Below, piece by piece: positions 40,195 to 50,977 of a stretch of 64,000 nucleotides of DNA. The notes beneath the pieces are model-generated. The model saw only the letters and a list, made by a program, of their open reading frames with translations, did not search any database and was not told where the DNA came from. Location: positions 26,844,224 through 26,908,223 of the forward strand of contig NC_079214.1 in assembly GCF_029633865.1 (NCBI RefSeq). The letters are read 5' to 3'. Position 1 is the stretch's first letter. Each line of letters starts with the position of its first letter. Position numbers and translations under genes: made by a program. The DNA comes from Lampris incognitus (lineage: Eukaryota > Chordata > Actinopteri > Lampriformes > Lampridae).

Positions 40195-42158
40195 ATGAGG
40201 GCCGAGGCTTTGTCGACGCAGGAGTGCGCCTGGACGTTGGAAGAGTGCCATCTAGCGGAGAAGATGAATGTAGCTACCCAGAGGGACAGCCTCTGTCTTC
40301 CAAACTTCTTCAGAGCCAGAAAAGTAAAATCTTTTACGAGGACTCGGACGCGCCCTACCAACCAGATTCACTTCACGGCACGAGAGCTTCTGCTGGAGCT
40401 CATGGACCAAAGAGCCATTCAGGAGCTGGCCAAGAGGGCTGGTGTCGCCAAAGCAACAGCTGGCCGTCAATCCTACAGTCAGGGCAGGGAACAGAGCACA
40501 AATCTCTCAGAGGAGCAGTATGCTGATGCCTTAACGTGGCTCTCCATTGTCCTCCAGAGTGGTCTCGCTTCAGGAGAAGATTGTGGCTCAGGCACTGACG
40601 TGGGCCTACACCTGAACGGATGGCAAAATGTGCTGAAGAAAAGCAGTTTCCAGGCAAGCCTTCTGTCTCTCTCCAGACTGGAGGACAAAGACAAAATGGA
40701 GGCCCTGTCTGCCTTCTACAGCCATCTCACCAGGCGCTATCAGGCCCTATACACACCTGGACAACACCTGGCAGTGAAGAAATACTGTCTTTCATACCAA
40801 CAGACCTCCTCCCCTCTTTACCTTGCCCTGCTCTGTGATACCAGCTCAGGCTTCATCTGTAACATGTACCTGTACTCTCCAGAGCAGCTCCAGAAGGCTA
40901 GTAAGACCCCTGTAGTTGAACAGGTGGTCAGCCAGCTCTTGAGGCCCTACCATAGCCGTGGGTACCTGGTTCAGTTACACAACTCTGCTTGGATGGAGGG
41001 AAAACTTACAGAGCTCTTCTCTGAGTGGGGGGTCAATATCTATTTTGAAGCTTCCATCAAGAGGCCAGTTGTGGACAACGCATCTTGTTCTTCTGCACCC
41101 AGGCTGCCGTGTCAGCACCAGTGGGCTCCTGTATTGCAGGAGGAACCGCCGTCTCAGCTTTTGGCCCATTTCCAGGGCTGGACAGGGCCTGCTCTGTTTC
41201 CTAAATCGAACCCGAGTAACCCTGTGGTGGAGATCTTCCTCCCAGGGCTCTGGGCTACACTGCATATAATCTACATCAACACGTTTGTTCTCCACACTTT
41301 GCAGAACCAGGAGTCATGTAAGAGAACTCGCCTGAGGGAGTTTACCAGATTTCTGGCCTCCCAACTGGCCATGGAAAATTGTGTGGCTGTAACCAACCTG
41401 TCAGGGCCCCACACCAGCTCATCTCCAGATACTTATGTGACAACTCATACTGAGCAAAGGTCAGACTTAATGTTTATCGACATATTTTTTTTAAATACCT
41501 TGAACAAGTGATATAGAAGTAAAATCAAAGGTTTTGTACAGTGACTATACAGATAGGCTTCCATTTTCAAGTCATTTACTGGCTCTAAAGAAAAGTGCAA
41601 TCAAAGTTATTTGTTCAAATCTAACATTATGTGAGGCAGTGAGGTCAGTTTTTTTTTTTGGTCTATAGTTGTGTCTTAGGATCTACAGGGCAAACTCAGA
41701 CAAGTGTGTCCAGGTAATGAAACCTGAAGAGGACAAATTGGTAACACTTTATTTTAGGGGGTCAGAAATTACCTTGTAATTTCCTAGTAATAAGGTGATA
41801 GTTTTTACAGGTAATTTTACAGCTAACCCTAAGCCTAACCCTAAACCCTAACTCTAACCCTGACTCTAACCCTAACCCAAATTACAAGGTAATTTCAACC
41901 TTATTTCTAAGAAATTACGTGATAATTACAACCTTATTACTAGGTAATTTCCAACCCCCTCCGACCCCCTAAAATAAAGTGTAACCGATGAATTTGTTTG
42001 CAGGTTGCAGGGGGGAAGGCAGCCTGGGGTGTGTGGACTGGTTAACTCTGGCAACTCCTGTTACTTAAACGCTGTGTTACAGTGTCTCTGCTCTACTGTG
42101 CCTCTTGTGGACTACTTCCTGAGTAAGAACACACAGCAAGAGTTGGCAAAGTAAGTTC

Positions 42159-42242
<84 letters not shown>

Positions 42243-43665
42243 TGTGTGTGTGTGTGATTGTCATTTATTCTGTTTCAGCAAGATAGATCAGTAAATGTCA
42301 GCATCCCCTGCTGCTGATATTTACAAATCACATTATGCCTCAGGAAATCAGAAATAACACACATAACAAAACCTTTAAACCAAATGCTATTTAAATGGTG
42401 TTAAGTGCTTAAAGTACTCTGCTTCCCACAGGAGATAACAACTGAAATCATCATCTGCCTCTATCTAACCTCTGTCCAGGCGAAAGCGTGTGGTGGCTGG
42501 GGTATTTGGTCGCCTGCTTGAGGAGATGTGGCTGGGCCAAAAGTCCAGCTGTGCCCCTCTGGAGATGAAGTTTGTGGTGTGCTCCCTCCAACCCCAGTTC
42601 GACAACGACTTCCAGCAGGATGCCCAGGAGCTGCTGCTCTTCCTCCTCAATGCACTCCATGACGACCTGAAAGAGGTGAAGTTGACAGAACATCATCCAC
42701 ACTGACTTTTTCTGTATTTCCATGTCAGTTCACTGTACAGCCAAGATCGTAACGTGTCAAAGGAGGTAGCATTGTGATTGTTTTTTAGGGCGGGAGAGAA
42801 CTTGAGTGTTGGTGCGTGTGTTTGTATGTAGAAGGGTGACATGCGTCAGATACACTCCTTGACTTGGCGGCTGAGACAGGACAAAAATAGAAACTATCCC
42901 TGCACCACGGGAGGGCCCACCATCATCTCACATCTGTTTGAGGGCCAACTGAGCTATGTGACAATCTGCACTGACTGTGGTTACCAGTCATACAGCACAC
43001 AAGACTTCACCACGCTGTCCCTTCCAATACCTCCAGACATCAGGGACAAGTGCTCCCTTCAGGTGATTGCATGGTGGCCCATAGCTCGAATTCACTCACT
43101 GCTATCATGCTTAGACTCTATGTGTGTGTGAGAATACACCAGGCATCATACTACGTTGTTATTCTGTGACTTTTAGTCAAGTCCCGTCTGGCCTTTATTC
43201 TCTCTGTATGTCTGTGTCTTCCACAGGATTGCATCTCTCTGTTTTTTCGGCAGAGTATGCTGACCGGGGGAAACCAGATGCTGTGTTCAGAATGTGGTAC
43301 GAGGAGAGACACAACCATCCTCACCTCCTTGGTCAAACCCCCTGAGATCCTCATGCTACATCTAAAACGGTGGGTATATCCAACAGCTTTTAACAAGGCA
43401 TATTGGTTTTGTGTCAAATAATGCACATAAATCCCCAGAGCCCCCTCAGATGTAAGTGTGTTTTTAATCCTATAGGTTAACACTTTAATTTGTGAGATGA
43501 TGTGCTTTGACGGGCCAACATCTTCTTTGCAGTTTTGCCTATCAAGGGAAGAAAAAGGTGAAACTGAGGACTAATGTCTTGTTCTCACTGGAGGAACTTG
43601 ACCTCACCCCCTTCCTATCCTGCCCTTCTGCACAGTGCAGCACATACTCTCTCTACGCTGTAGTG
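40195..43665 (+). CDS. usp50: USP50-like ubiquitin-specific protease fused to a decayed piggyBac transposase domain, 3' end missing
   Basis: Exons: 40195-41459, 42004-42150, 42480-42675, 42832-43062, 43227-43369 and 43533-43665. All are GT-AG and in phase, giving 705 codons with no terminal exon. An in-frame TGA at 40183-40185 supports the ATG at 40195. Residues about 150-420 resemble a piggyBac transposase core ([59 protein letters not shown]), but the catalytic Asps are replaced: Lys in AVKKYC, His in QLHNSA. From residue 428 a USP domain follows: Cys box [18 protein letters not shown] (Cys441), [19 protein letters not shown], the CXXC pairs CTDCG and [25 protein letters not shown]. It is closest to USP50 and then USP8 by my recollection. 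The His/Asp box exon (GHYTA) is not seen in the next 20 kb. Role if complete: removal of ubiquitin; human USP50 lacks proven activity. Confidence 0.75.
41740..41986. mobile_element. MITE with telomere-like core, in usp50-like intron 1
   Basis: The termini are inverted: GTAACACTTTATTTTAGGGG at the left and CCCCTAAAATAAAGTGTAAC (with one change) at the right. Internal arms repeat AATTACCTTGTAATTT in inverted form. The centre (about 41822-41878) is a degenerate CCCTAA array. There is no ORF. A non-autonomous foldback element in an otherwise short intron. Confidence 0.75.
42162..42256. repeat. (GT)n microsatellite in usp50-like intron 2
   Basis: About 46 GT units with one A interruption, starting 12 bases after the exon 2 donor. 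Confidence 0.95.
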
Positions 43666-45612
43666 GTGAGTACATGCAGAAACACACAAACGCAGAGCAG
43701 CCTCCCTATTTTGTTTCCTTTTTTTTTCTAAATCCAACGTCATCTTACAAATACCATTAATTCTTGTGTCCTATGACAGTGCGCAATTTGACTCATATTC
43801 ACTTTTGTCTCTGAGAGCCACCCACATCTGTGCTGGTGCACCCATGTACCACTAACAAGAGAGAGTGATTATACTACTACAAAAATATATAGTTAATTTA
43901 CATATTAATGGTCATATGAATTCATTGGCGTAAGTTTCACTTGAACATTGGGGGGGGGACATTTAGCGGGGGGTTAGGTGGTCCTCCCACTGGAAATTTT
44001 GAGCATCACACATTTAATTTCCTGCATTCTGGTGAATTTGTATGCACCAATTTGCTCTTTTTCTACATCAATTTATTGTGGAAATGTCTTATTTATGTAA
44101 AAGAAAAACAACTTTCTAGGTAATTCTCTCATCTTACTCTCTTTTTTGCACCAAAAAAGCACCGGATATCTTCTGTTACTTTCCTCTTGCTCATGTTGAC
44201 TCTGAATGAAAGTAGTAGATGCATTTGAACTAAGACAATACCCTTGGCACAAATTGGTTTGTAGATGTACCTGTTATGTTATCTCATGTGCCCGAAATTA
44301 TCAGTTCAAGTTCATTTAAGCTAACATAAACGTCTACGGGCTACTGTTAGCAAGCGCTAGCTAGCTAGTTCGTGAGGGGGTCTGAACTGATAACCCCAAA
44401 CACAAGTTATAAACTAGATAAGGCTATAATTCATCCGGAAATACGTAAGAAAATCTAACTCAGAAACCCCAAAGGTAAGACAGGGTGGTGTACTGGGCTA
44501 GACGAGCAAGCTAGCTAGCTACGTTACTTACACTTGCTTACACGATCATTAATGCTCCGGTCTCCTGGTTGTCAGGAGCAACTGCAAGACAGCAACGAGG
44601 TCGGCAATACCAGTGGCAAGGTTAAAATGGTATGGTCCAAGCATAGGGGTGTATGAAATCGTTGGAAAACAAGTATGAATGGCATTTTAAGTAGTTCGAC
44701 TGTCTGTGTTGTTATTTTACCTTTTTTGGCGAGGGAGTTAACATTATCATTCATGATATATTTTTTTGGGGGGCCAAATTCACCTCTTCTAAATATTGAG
44801 GGGGACATGTGGCGTTTGACGGAGACAACTGTAAGTGTCCTGAAGAACTGACCTGTTTGTCCTATGCCACAGCAATAACGCACACTCTCAAGTTAACTAG
44901 TATTCCCATTCTAGTATTTTTTCGGGCTATGTGATGAAGTATGGCAAATGATTATCCATTTCTTTTAGAACGCTTTCCTATATAGGCTGTAAACCTTGCA
45001 AGTATTGTGTGGCACAACAAATTAGATTAAAAAAATGATGCATCTTGCAAAAAATAAGTTGGAGTTAGAGGAATACATTGTGAATTACTAAATAATACTG
45101 TTAACTTTGTTGTTTTGTGGAAAGTTTGTAGGGCTACAAAAATCTGAGACAGCCTCCAGAACACCCTCTCAACTGACTTATTCTGAAAGACATAAACTTG
45201 GAGGAATAATGCCGACAGTTATGTTTACATATACTAAGTGCAACGGTGCTTCACAACTTCAGTTACTCGAGACATAATGGTTGGTTTATACTGACAGAAG
45301 ATAAAAACAATGACATAAATGATTAAAATGAGATTTACACAGTAATGGGGTCTTGGCTAAGGCCTCCAACTCCCACTTTCCCTAATGTGCTTTATGTCCC
45401 TGCTTGCTCTATCAAAGGAAATTTTCACCGCTCATAATTTCCACATACAGTAATTACTAATGGTTCATGTTGTCTAAGAAAACCTGCAACACTTTTGTGT
45501 AACTATATTTGCAGTGAAAACAGTCTTTTCTTGTTCAGAGAGCAAGTCCCGCAGTTACTACATTTTTTAACAAAACTTTATTTAAATCCAATTCAAAATA
45601 TTACAAAGAGAA

Positions 45613-45614
<2 letters not shown>
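43666..45614. other. Intron or 3' flank of usp50-like gene, possible diverged repeat
   Basis: Starts with a good donor (GTGAGT at 43666). No His-box exon is found on +. Two G-rich blocks, ACATTGGGGGGGGGACATTT at about 43944 and ATATTGAGGGGGACATGTGG at about 44792, are similar in direct orientation and may bound a decayed element of about 0.9 kb; I cannot name it. Confidence 0.4.

Positions 45615-45685
<71 letters not shown>
45615..45685. repeat. (AT)n microsatellite, insertion target of Gypsy element
   Basis: About 35 AT units directly abut the left LTR. The run continues on the other side of the element at 54209-54236, so the retrotransposon inserted into one AT array. Confidence 0.95.
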
Positions 45686-45689
<4 letters not shown>

Positions 45690-46470
45690 ACCCGCACTTT
45701 GCGTTCGGCCGTCGTCTCCCTACACGCCCTGGGACTCTGCGTTGTGTTTGTTGTAGTATGTTTGCGTGGAAAAGGAAGGAGGCGGAGGCTTGGGATCGTG
45801 GCTGAGACCTGGACACTTTATTGGCACTCGCTTACACTTCACCTCTCATCAATCAGCTGGCCGCTGGCCTCATCATACTCACAGCTTCCGGCAGAAGAAA
45901 CAAAAAAACATTTTTTTTTCTCAATAAAATTAAAATAAAAAGTGCAAATGTGCAAATAAACACATCTCATATCAAAATGCCTACCTTACGGCAAAACCAA
46001 AGCAAATGTCATCCATTATAAATTAAATAAGGCACTTATTACCCATAAAATTAAACAAAAAAACCATGGATAATCTGCTCAAATAATACTGCATCCTGCG
46101 TTATATGCATTGCTAATGCTCAACAGGCTAGCCAACACTTTTTGTCACATTTCTCTTGCCAAATACAATGTTCGACATCAAACTTTAACTAGGTTATAAG
46201 CAAACTTGTCTATTAACACCACAGAATAAACAGTTAGACAATATGTGCGATATAAATCAATATTTTTATGATAATGCAGACCGCCAGTAACACTGCTTAC
46301 CTTCCGGCAGAAGAAACAAAAAAACATTTGATCAACGTAGCCTTTTGCCCGGGACAGGAACTAGGGGTATGGTGTTGCAAAAGGGACAAACATCGACATT
46401 TGCGGCATTCCCAGGGGAACATACAGCGTAACAGTGCCACCCTGTGGCGGATTTACATTACTACCTTACA
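45686..46470 (-). repeat. 3' LTR of Gypsy element 1
   Basis: 785 bp, boundaries TG...CA. Contains, on the minus strand, the terminal repeat of the element and a possible poly(A) region. Directly preceded in element orientation by the polypurine tract. Confidence 0.95.
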
Positions 46471-46486
46471 TCTACCCCTTCTTTAA
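46471..46486 (-). other. Polypurine tract of Gypsy element 1
   Basis: On the minus strand the bases just before the 3' LTR read AAAGAAGGGGTAGA, the plus-strand primer for reverse transcription. Confidence 0.8.
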
Positions 46487-46681
46487 TTGATGGCGTCCCA
46501 GCCATCAGACCAAACAAAACAAAACAAAACAAATAAAACTTATGAGCATAAACATTAAAACAGATCACACTGAAAGTGACGTATTAATACCATGAGTTGC
46601 ATATGAAATGTAGATGTGTAAATGCAATCAAAGTAAATAAACCATTAATAAAAACTTGTTTGTTTTTTTTTCTTCCGTGGA

Positions 46682-49600
46682 TTATACATGCCCTGCTACT
46701 TTCTCTGCTATGGCCCTCTGCCACAATGTCCAGCCCCTCTCTATCTTCTGCTGTTCCTCTTTTGATCTCACCACCAGTGACTCGTAAGACAGTTTCTTTG
46801 GGGGACATCGAGTTCTCTGTGGGTTCCTCCTCAGGCTGGGGCCATCAAGTGCGTTGGTGTCACTGACATTTATGTCCTCTTCCCCCCCTTGACTCACTTT
46901 TTCGGCTTCCTCCCCCATTACCTCCATGCCATCCACCTCCCAGTCCCCCATGTCAGACTCAACTCCTGCACTTGTTGCTGCACCAGCCCGCTCCACCGGA
47001 AGAAACATACACTGTGTAAGAAGGTTGCAGTGAACCACTCTCTCTTTTTCACCATCCTCTGTTTGGACCACATACACAGGTATACTGGGTTGTTCCTTCA
47101 CCACAATGTATGGGCGTGACTCCCATCTGTCTCCCAGTTTCTGCCGTCCCTCCACACGACATATTTTGACCAAGACTCTGTCCCCTGGGCTGAAACCTTG
47201 ACTCTTTGCCTTTTGATCATAGTACCTTTTCTGCTGCTCTTTTGCATGTCGTGAGGCCTGGTTAGCCTGAGTATAAGCTTCCGACAGACAGTCATGCAGG
47301 GTCTGGACATATTCACTATACTCACATGGCTCTTTGGTGGTAGAAAGCCCAAAAATCAGGTCGACTGGGAGTCGTGGATGTCTACCAAACATTAGGTAAT
47401 ACGGTGTGTACCCAGTAGAGTCATGTTTGGTGCAGTTATACGCATGTGTCATTGCATCCACATACTCATGCCAGCGGGGTTTCAGGTGAGGCTCTAGTGT
47501 CCCCAGCATGTCAATGAGAGTCCGGTTGAACCTTTCGGTGGTGCCGTTACCCTGGGGGTGATAGGGGGTTGTGTGTGTCTTAGTGACACCAGTACACTTA
47601 CACAGCTCTTTCACCACAGTACTTTCAAAATTACGCCCCTGGTCTGCATGTAGTTTTGCTGGGAATCCAAACCGACAGAAAAAGTTCTTCCACAGTACCT
47701 TCGCCACTGTACAGGCTTTTTGATCTTTAGTGGGATAGGCCTGGGCGTACCGGGAGAAGTGGTCAGTGACAATAAGCACATTTTCTATGCCTCCCTTCGA
47801 TTTCTCCAGAGTCAGAAAGTCTACACACACAAGTTCCATAGGAGCGCTGCTGTGAATACTGACCAGGGGAGCCCTGAGGCCTGCAGTTGGAGTCTTTCTG
47901 AGGCAGCACCTTTCACACTGCTCACACCAAGCCTTGATTTCCTGGAACATCTTAGGCCAGTAAAATCTCTCCCTTATCATCTGCAGCGTTCTCTCAAACC
48001 CTAAATGCCCTGAGTCATCATGAAGTGCAGACTTGACGGATGTGTTAAATCTCTCTGGTAGTACCAGCTGCTCTACTACTCCCCTTTGACGGTCTTGGAC
48101 CTGACGATACATTATTCCATCCTTTACTAATAACCTCCGCCACTCTTTTAAGAGAAGGCAAACCTGCCTGCCACCACCAATCCTCTCGCTGCGGCTCGGT
48201 TTTTGGTTCAAACTTTTAAAGTGCAAAACGGGACCTATTACAGCATCCTCTTTTTGCCCTGCACGAATCTCCTGTTTTGTCAATGCAGGTAGAGAGTCCA
48301 TCCCCACATCTTGATAGGATTCACCGAGCGTGTGTGACAGAGGTTCTTGATGCTCAGGTCCCTCTGAAGCGGAGCTTTCCAGTTGTTGGGGAGATTGTTC
48401 CTCTACACACCTTTGTACTTTGGCTGATACAAGCTGAGGGCAGGTTTGCAGGACTTGGGTAACCTCCTGGTTAGACAGCCGGGAGAGGGCATCAGCGTTT
48501 GCATTATTCTGTCCCCTTCGATACTGCACATCAAAATCAAATGCTGACAGCCGAGACACCCACCGCTGACCTGTAGCATCCAATTTTGCAGACGACATGA
48601 CATACTTGAGGGGGTTATTGTCTGTCTGGACTGAGAACTTGCGCCCATATAGATGGTCATAGAACTTGTCGGTCACTGCCCATTTCAGAGCGAGGAACTC
48701 TAGTTTGTGTGCAGGATACCTCGTCTCTGCTGGGCTCAAGCCTCTGCTGCCATAAGCTATGACTCTCTCGACTCCATCCTGAACTTGGGCTAATACAGCA
48801 CCAAGCCCCTCCCCCGAGGCGTCAGTCTGGAGCAGAAAGGGTAGGCTGTAGTCTGGATAGCCTAACACTGGAGCAGTTGTCAATCTTTCTCTCAGTGACT
48901 GAAAAGCCTCCTCACACTCATCAGTCCAGACAAAGGGCGGGTCAGGCACTAACCTCTTCTTCCCCCCTCTCCGTTTCTTTCTAGGGTCACCAGCGGTAAG
49001 GCGGTACAGGGGTGCGGCTAAGGTGGAGTAACTGCACACAAACCGCCTGTAATATCTGGTGAATCCCAGGAACTGAAGCACCTCTTTACGATTCGTGGGC
49101 CTCGCCCAGTCCTTGACTCTGCTGATCTTCTCTGGGTCTGTCCTGATGCCCTCCACAGACACCAGGTGACCCAAGTAGTGCACCTCCTTCCTCACAAGCT
49201 GACATTTGGAAGGCTTCAACTTCAAGCCATGCTCCTTCAGTCGATCGAACACCAGCTGCAGCCTCTCCAGATGCTCATCAAAGGTTTTAGAGAATATGAT
49301 CAGATCATCAAGGTAGATCAGGAGATGGGTGAAGTTCAGATCGCCAAAGCAGCAGGTCATGAGTCTCTGGAAGGTGGACGGAGCGTTTTGAAGGCCGAAA
49401 GGCATTCTGTTGGCTTCAAACAGCCCCATGGGAGTACTGAATGCTGTTTTGTGTTTGTCCTGCTCCGCCACCTCTACCTGCCAGTATCCAGATGTGAGAT
49501 CAAGTGTTGAGAAATACTGTGCTTGACCCAGAGCCTCCAGGGTCTCCTCTATTCTGGGCAGTGGAAATGCATCTCTTGTGCTGCAGGCGTTAAGCCTTCG

Positions 49601-50977
49601 GTAATCGATGCATAATCTTAGTGATCCGTCTTTCTTGGTAACAATCACTACTGGCGAAGCATATGGACTCTTACTAGGCCTGATAACCCCTGCTGTTTCC
49701 ATTTCTGTCAGCAACTTCCTCACATCCTGCCACTGTGAAGGGGGAATCTTGCGGTACGGGAGTCGAAAGGGCTTTGAGTCGACCAGGGGGATTTCGTGCT
49801 GCACTGTTTTTGTGTGGCCGTAGTCCATTGAGTGCTGTGAGAACACCCCCATATTCCTCTCCACAAGCTCTTTTAGGAGGGCGCGCTGATGCTCATTCTC
49901 CACTGCTGCTTCACTTATGTCCACCCCACCACTGCTCACAACTTGGTTCAGACACAGGTATGTCTCTTTGTTCTCCTCATTTTGATGACAACCCTGTTCC
50001 GTGGCTGAAAAATCCACAACACTGTCCACCAGGAAGGCGCTGGCCAGCTGTGTGTGTGGTTTGATTGTGACAGTTTGTTGGGACAGGTTCATCACTCTGA
50101 CAGGAGCACAGCCTTTCTTCACATCTGCAAGAACTTTGGCGACCATAAGGTCCTCGGGAAGCCGAATGGAGGCGTGGCCTTCAATTAGCGCTGTGTATGT
50201 CTTTCTTTGTGGGGCAGCTTTGATTTTGCACATTAAGTCCATCTCTTTCCCTCCCAGGATGCGTATTTTACGGCCAGTGTACACAGCAGGGCCCACCATG
50301 TCGTCTGCTCCTGTATATTCAGTGTCGCCAGTTTCCAGTAAAGCTGTGTACCACTCTGGATGGCTTTCCTTCACCCGCTGAAGATATTGCTCCCCATAGG
50401 TTGCTTGGAGGTGTCTCCTGGCGGCACGGACGACATTAGTTCCCACAAGCAGTGGGACGGAGGAGCGATACTCGGAGTCAGGGACAACAAAAGCCGGCAC
50501 ACTCTGGAACTCTGTCCCCAGCACTTTCAACTTAATGCGCAGAACACCAGAGTAAGGCACATCCTGACCTGCTGCACCTGCTATGGGTATTTTAGAGGGC
50601 CGTAGTTTCTGTCCATGGAGGTCAGGGTGGTTGCACCAGTATCCGTGAGTAATACTGGTTACCTGAGAGCCGGAATCGATAAGAGCCCTGCACTTTAATC
50701 CATTGACTTCCACCTCACCCTCATTCCTGGGACCCACAATAGGAATGTCCTCTACTCCATCATCAGTATTGCTCACCTGCAGTGGGGGGTCTTGCTGCTT
50801 TCCCATGGTTGCCCCAGTTACCACAGGCTCTAGGCGTTTAAATGCTGCGTTGAGTGGGGCGTGGTGCTCTCCGCGGAGGTCGCAGGCTGGGGTCGGTGAG
50901 TCCAGGGTGGACTGGGATCTGGGAGCACCGCTCGACATACTCGGGCTATATGCCCTTGCTTCCCACACCGGTAGCAA
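46682..50977 (-). CDS. pol: Gypsy pol polyprotein: protease, RT, RNase H, integrase
   Basis: An uninterrupted frame of 1431 codons, -1 relative to gag; translation is expected to enter by frameshift at 50836-50842 rather than at the first Met. Approximate positions: aspartic protease ALIDSGSQVTS near 100; RT with LPRIEETLEALGQAQYFSTL near 480 and the catalytic YLDDLIIFS near 553; RNase H FLLQTDASGEGLGAVLA near 715; integrase zinc region HLGFERTLQMIRERFYWP followed by CEQCERCCLRK near 990-1020; integrase core Asp (CVDFLT), Asp (HADQGRNFES) and Glu (GNGTTERFNRTL) near 1049, 1112 and 1146. A C-terminal extension follows; no chromodomain recognised. All key residues are present, so the copy may be competent for polymerase functions. 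Confidence 0.95.
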   Translation of the reverse strand: MLPVWEARAYSPSMSSGAPRSQSTLDSPTPACDLRGEHHAPLNAAFKRLEPVVTGATMGKQQDPPLQVSNTDDGVEDIPIVGPRNEGEVEVNGLKCRALIDSGSQVTSITHGYWCNHPDLHGQKLRPSKIPIAGAAGQDVPYSGVLRIKLKVLGTEFQSVPAFVVPDSEYRSSVPLLVGTNVVRAARRHLQATYGEQYLQRVKESHPEWYTALLETGDTEYTGADDMVGPAVYTGRKIRILGGKEMDLMCKIKAAPQRKTYTALIEGHASIRLPEDLMVAKVLADVKKGCAPVRVMNLSQQTVTIKPHTQLASAFLVDSVVDFSATEQGCHQNEENKETYLCLNQVVSSGGVDISEAAVENEHQRALLKELVERNMGVFSQHSMDYGHTKTVQHEIPLVDSKPFRLPYRKIPPSQWQDVRKLLTEMETAGVIRPSKSPYASPVVIVTKKDGSLRLCIDYRRLNACSTRDAFPLPRIEETLEALGQAQYFSTLDLTSGYWQVEVAEQDKHKTAFSTPMGLFEANRMPFGLQNAPSTFQRLMTCCFGDLNFTHLLIYLDDLIIFSKTFDEHLERLQLVFDRLKEHGLKLKPSKCQLVRKEVHYLGHLVSVEGIRTDPEKISRVKDWARPTNRKEVLQFLGFTRYYRRFVCSYSTLAAPLYRLTAGDPRKKRRGGKKRLVPDPPFVWTDECEEAFQSLRERLTTAPVLGYPDYSLPFLLQTDASGEGLGAVLAQVQDGVERVIAYGSRGLSPAETRYPAHKLEFLALKWAVTDKFYDHLYGRKFSVQTDNNPLKYVMSSAKLDATGQRWVSRLSAFDFDVQYRRGQNNANADALSRLSNQEVTQVLQTCPQLVSAKVQRCVEEQSPQQLESSASEGPEHQEPLSHTLGESYQDVGMDSLPALTKQEIRAGQKEDAVIGPVLHFKSLNQKPSRSERIGGGRQVCLLLKEWRRLLVKDGIMYRQVQDRQRGVVEQLVLPERFNTSVKSALHDDSGHLGFERTLQMIRERFYWPKMFQEIKAWCEQCERCCLRKTPTAGLRAPLVSIHSSAPMELVCVDFLTLEKSKGGIENVLIVTDHFSRYAQAYPTKDQKACTVAKVLWKNFFCRFGFPAKLHADQGRNFESTVVKELCKCTGVTKTHTTPYHPQGNGTTERFNRTLIDMLGTLEPHLKPRWHEYVDAMTHAYNCTKHDSTGYTPYYLMFGRHPRLPVDLIFGLSTTKEPCEYSEYVQTLHDCLSEAYTQANQASRHAKEQQKRYYDQKAKSQGFSPGDRVLVKICRVEGRQKLGDRWESRPYIVVKEQPSIPVYVVQTEDGEKERVVHCNLLTQCMFLPVERAGAATSAGVESDMGDWEVDGMEVMGEEAEKVSQGGEEDINVSDTNALDGPSLRRNPQRTRCPPKKLSYESLVVRSKEEQQKIERGWTLWQRAIAEKVAGHV

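Noticed and set aside
41822-41878. Interstitial telomere or chromosome fusion point
   Set aside because: The CCCTAA-like units are degenerate and sit inside a MITE with matching inverted ends.
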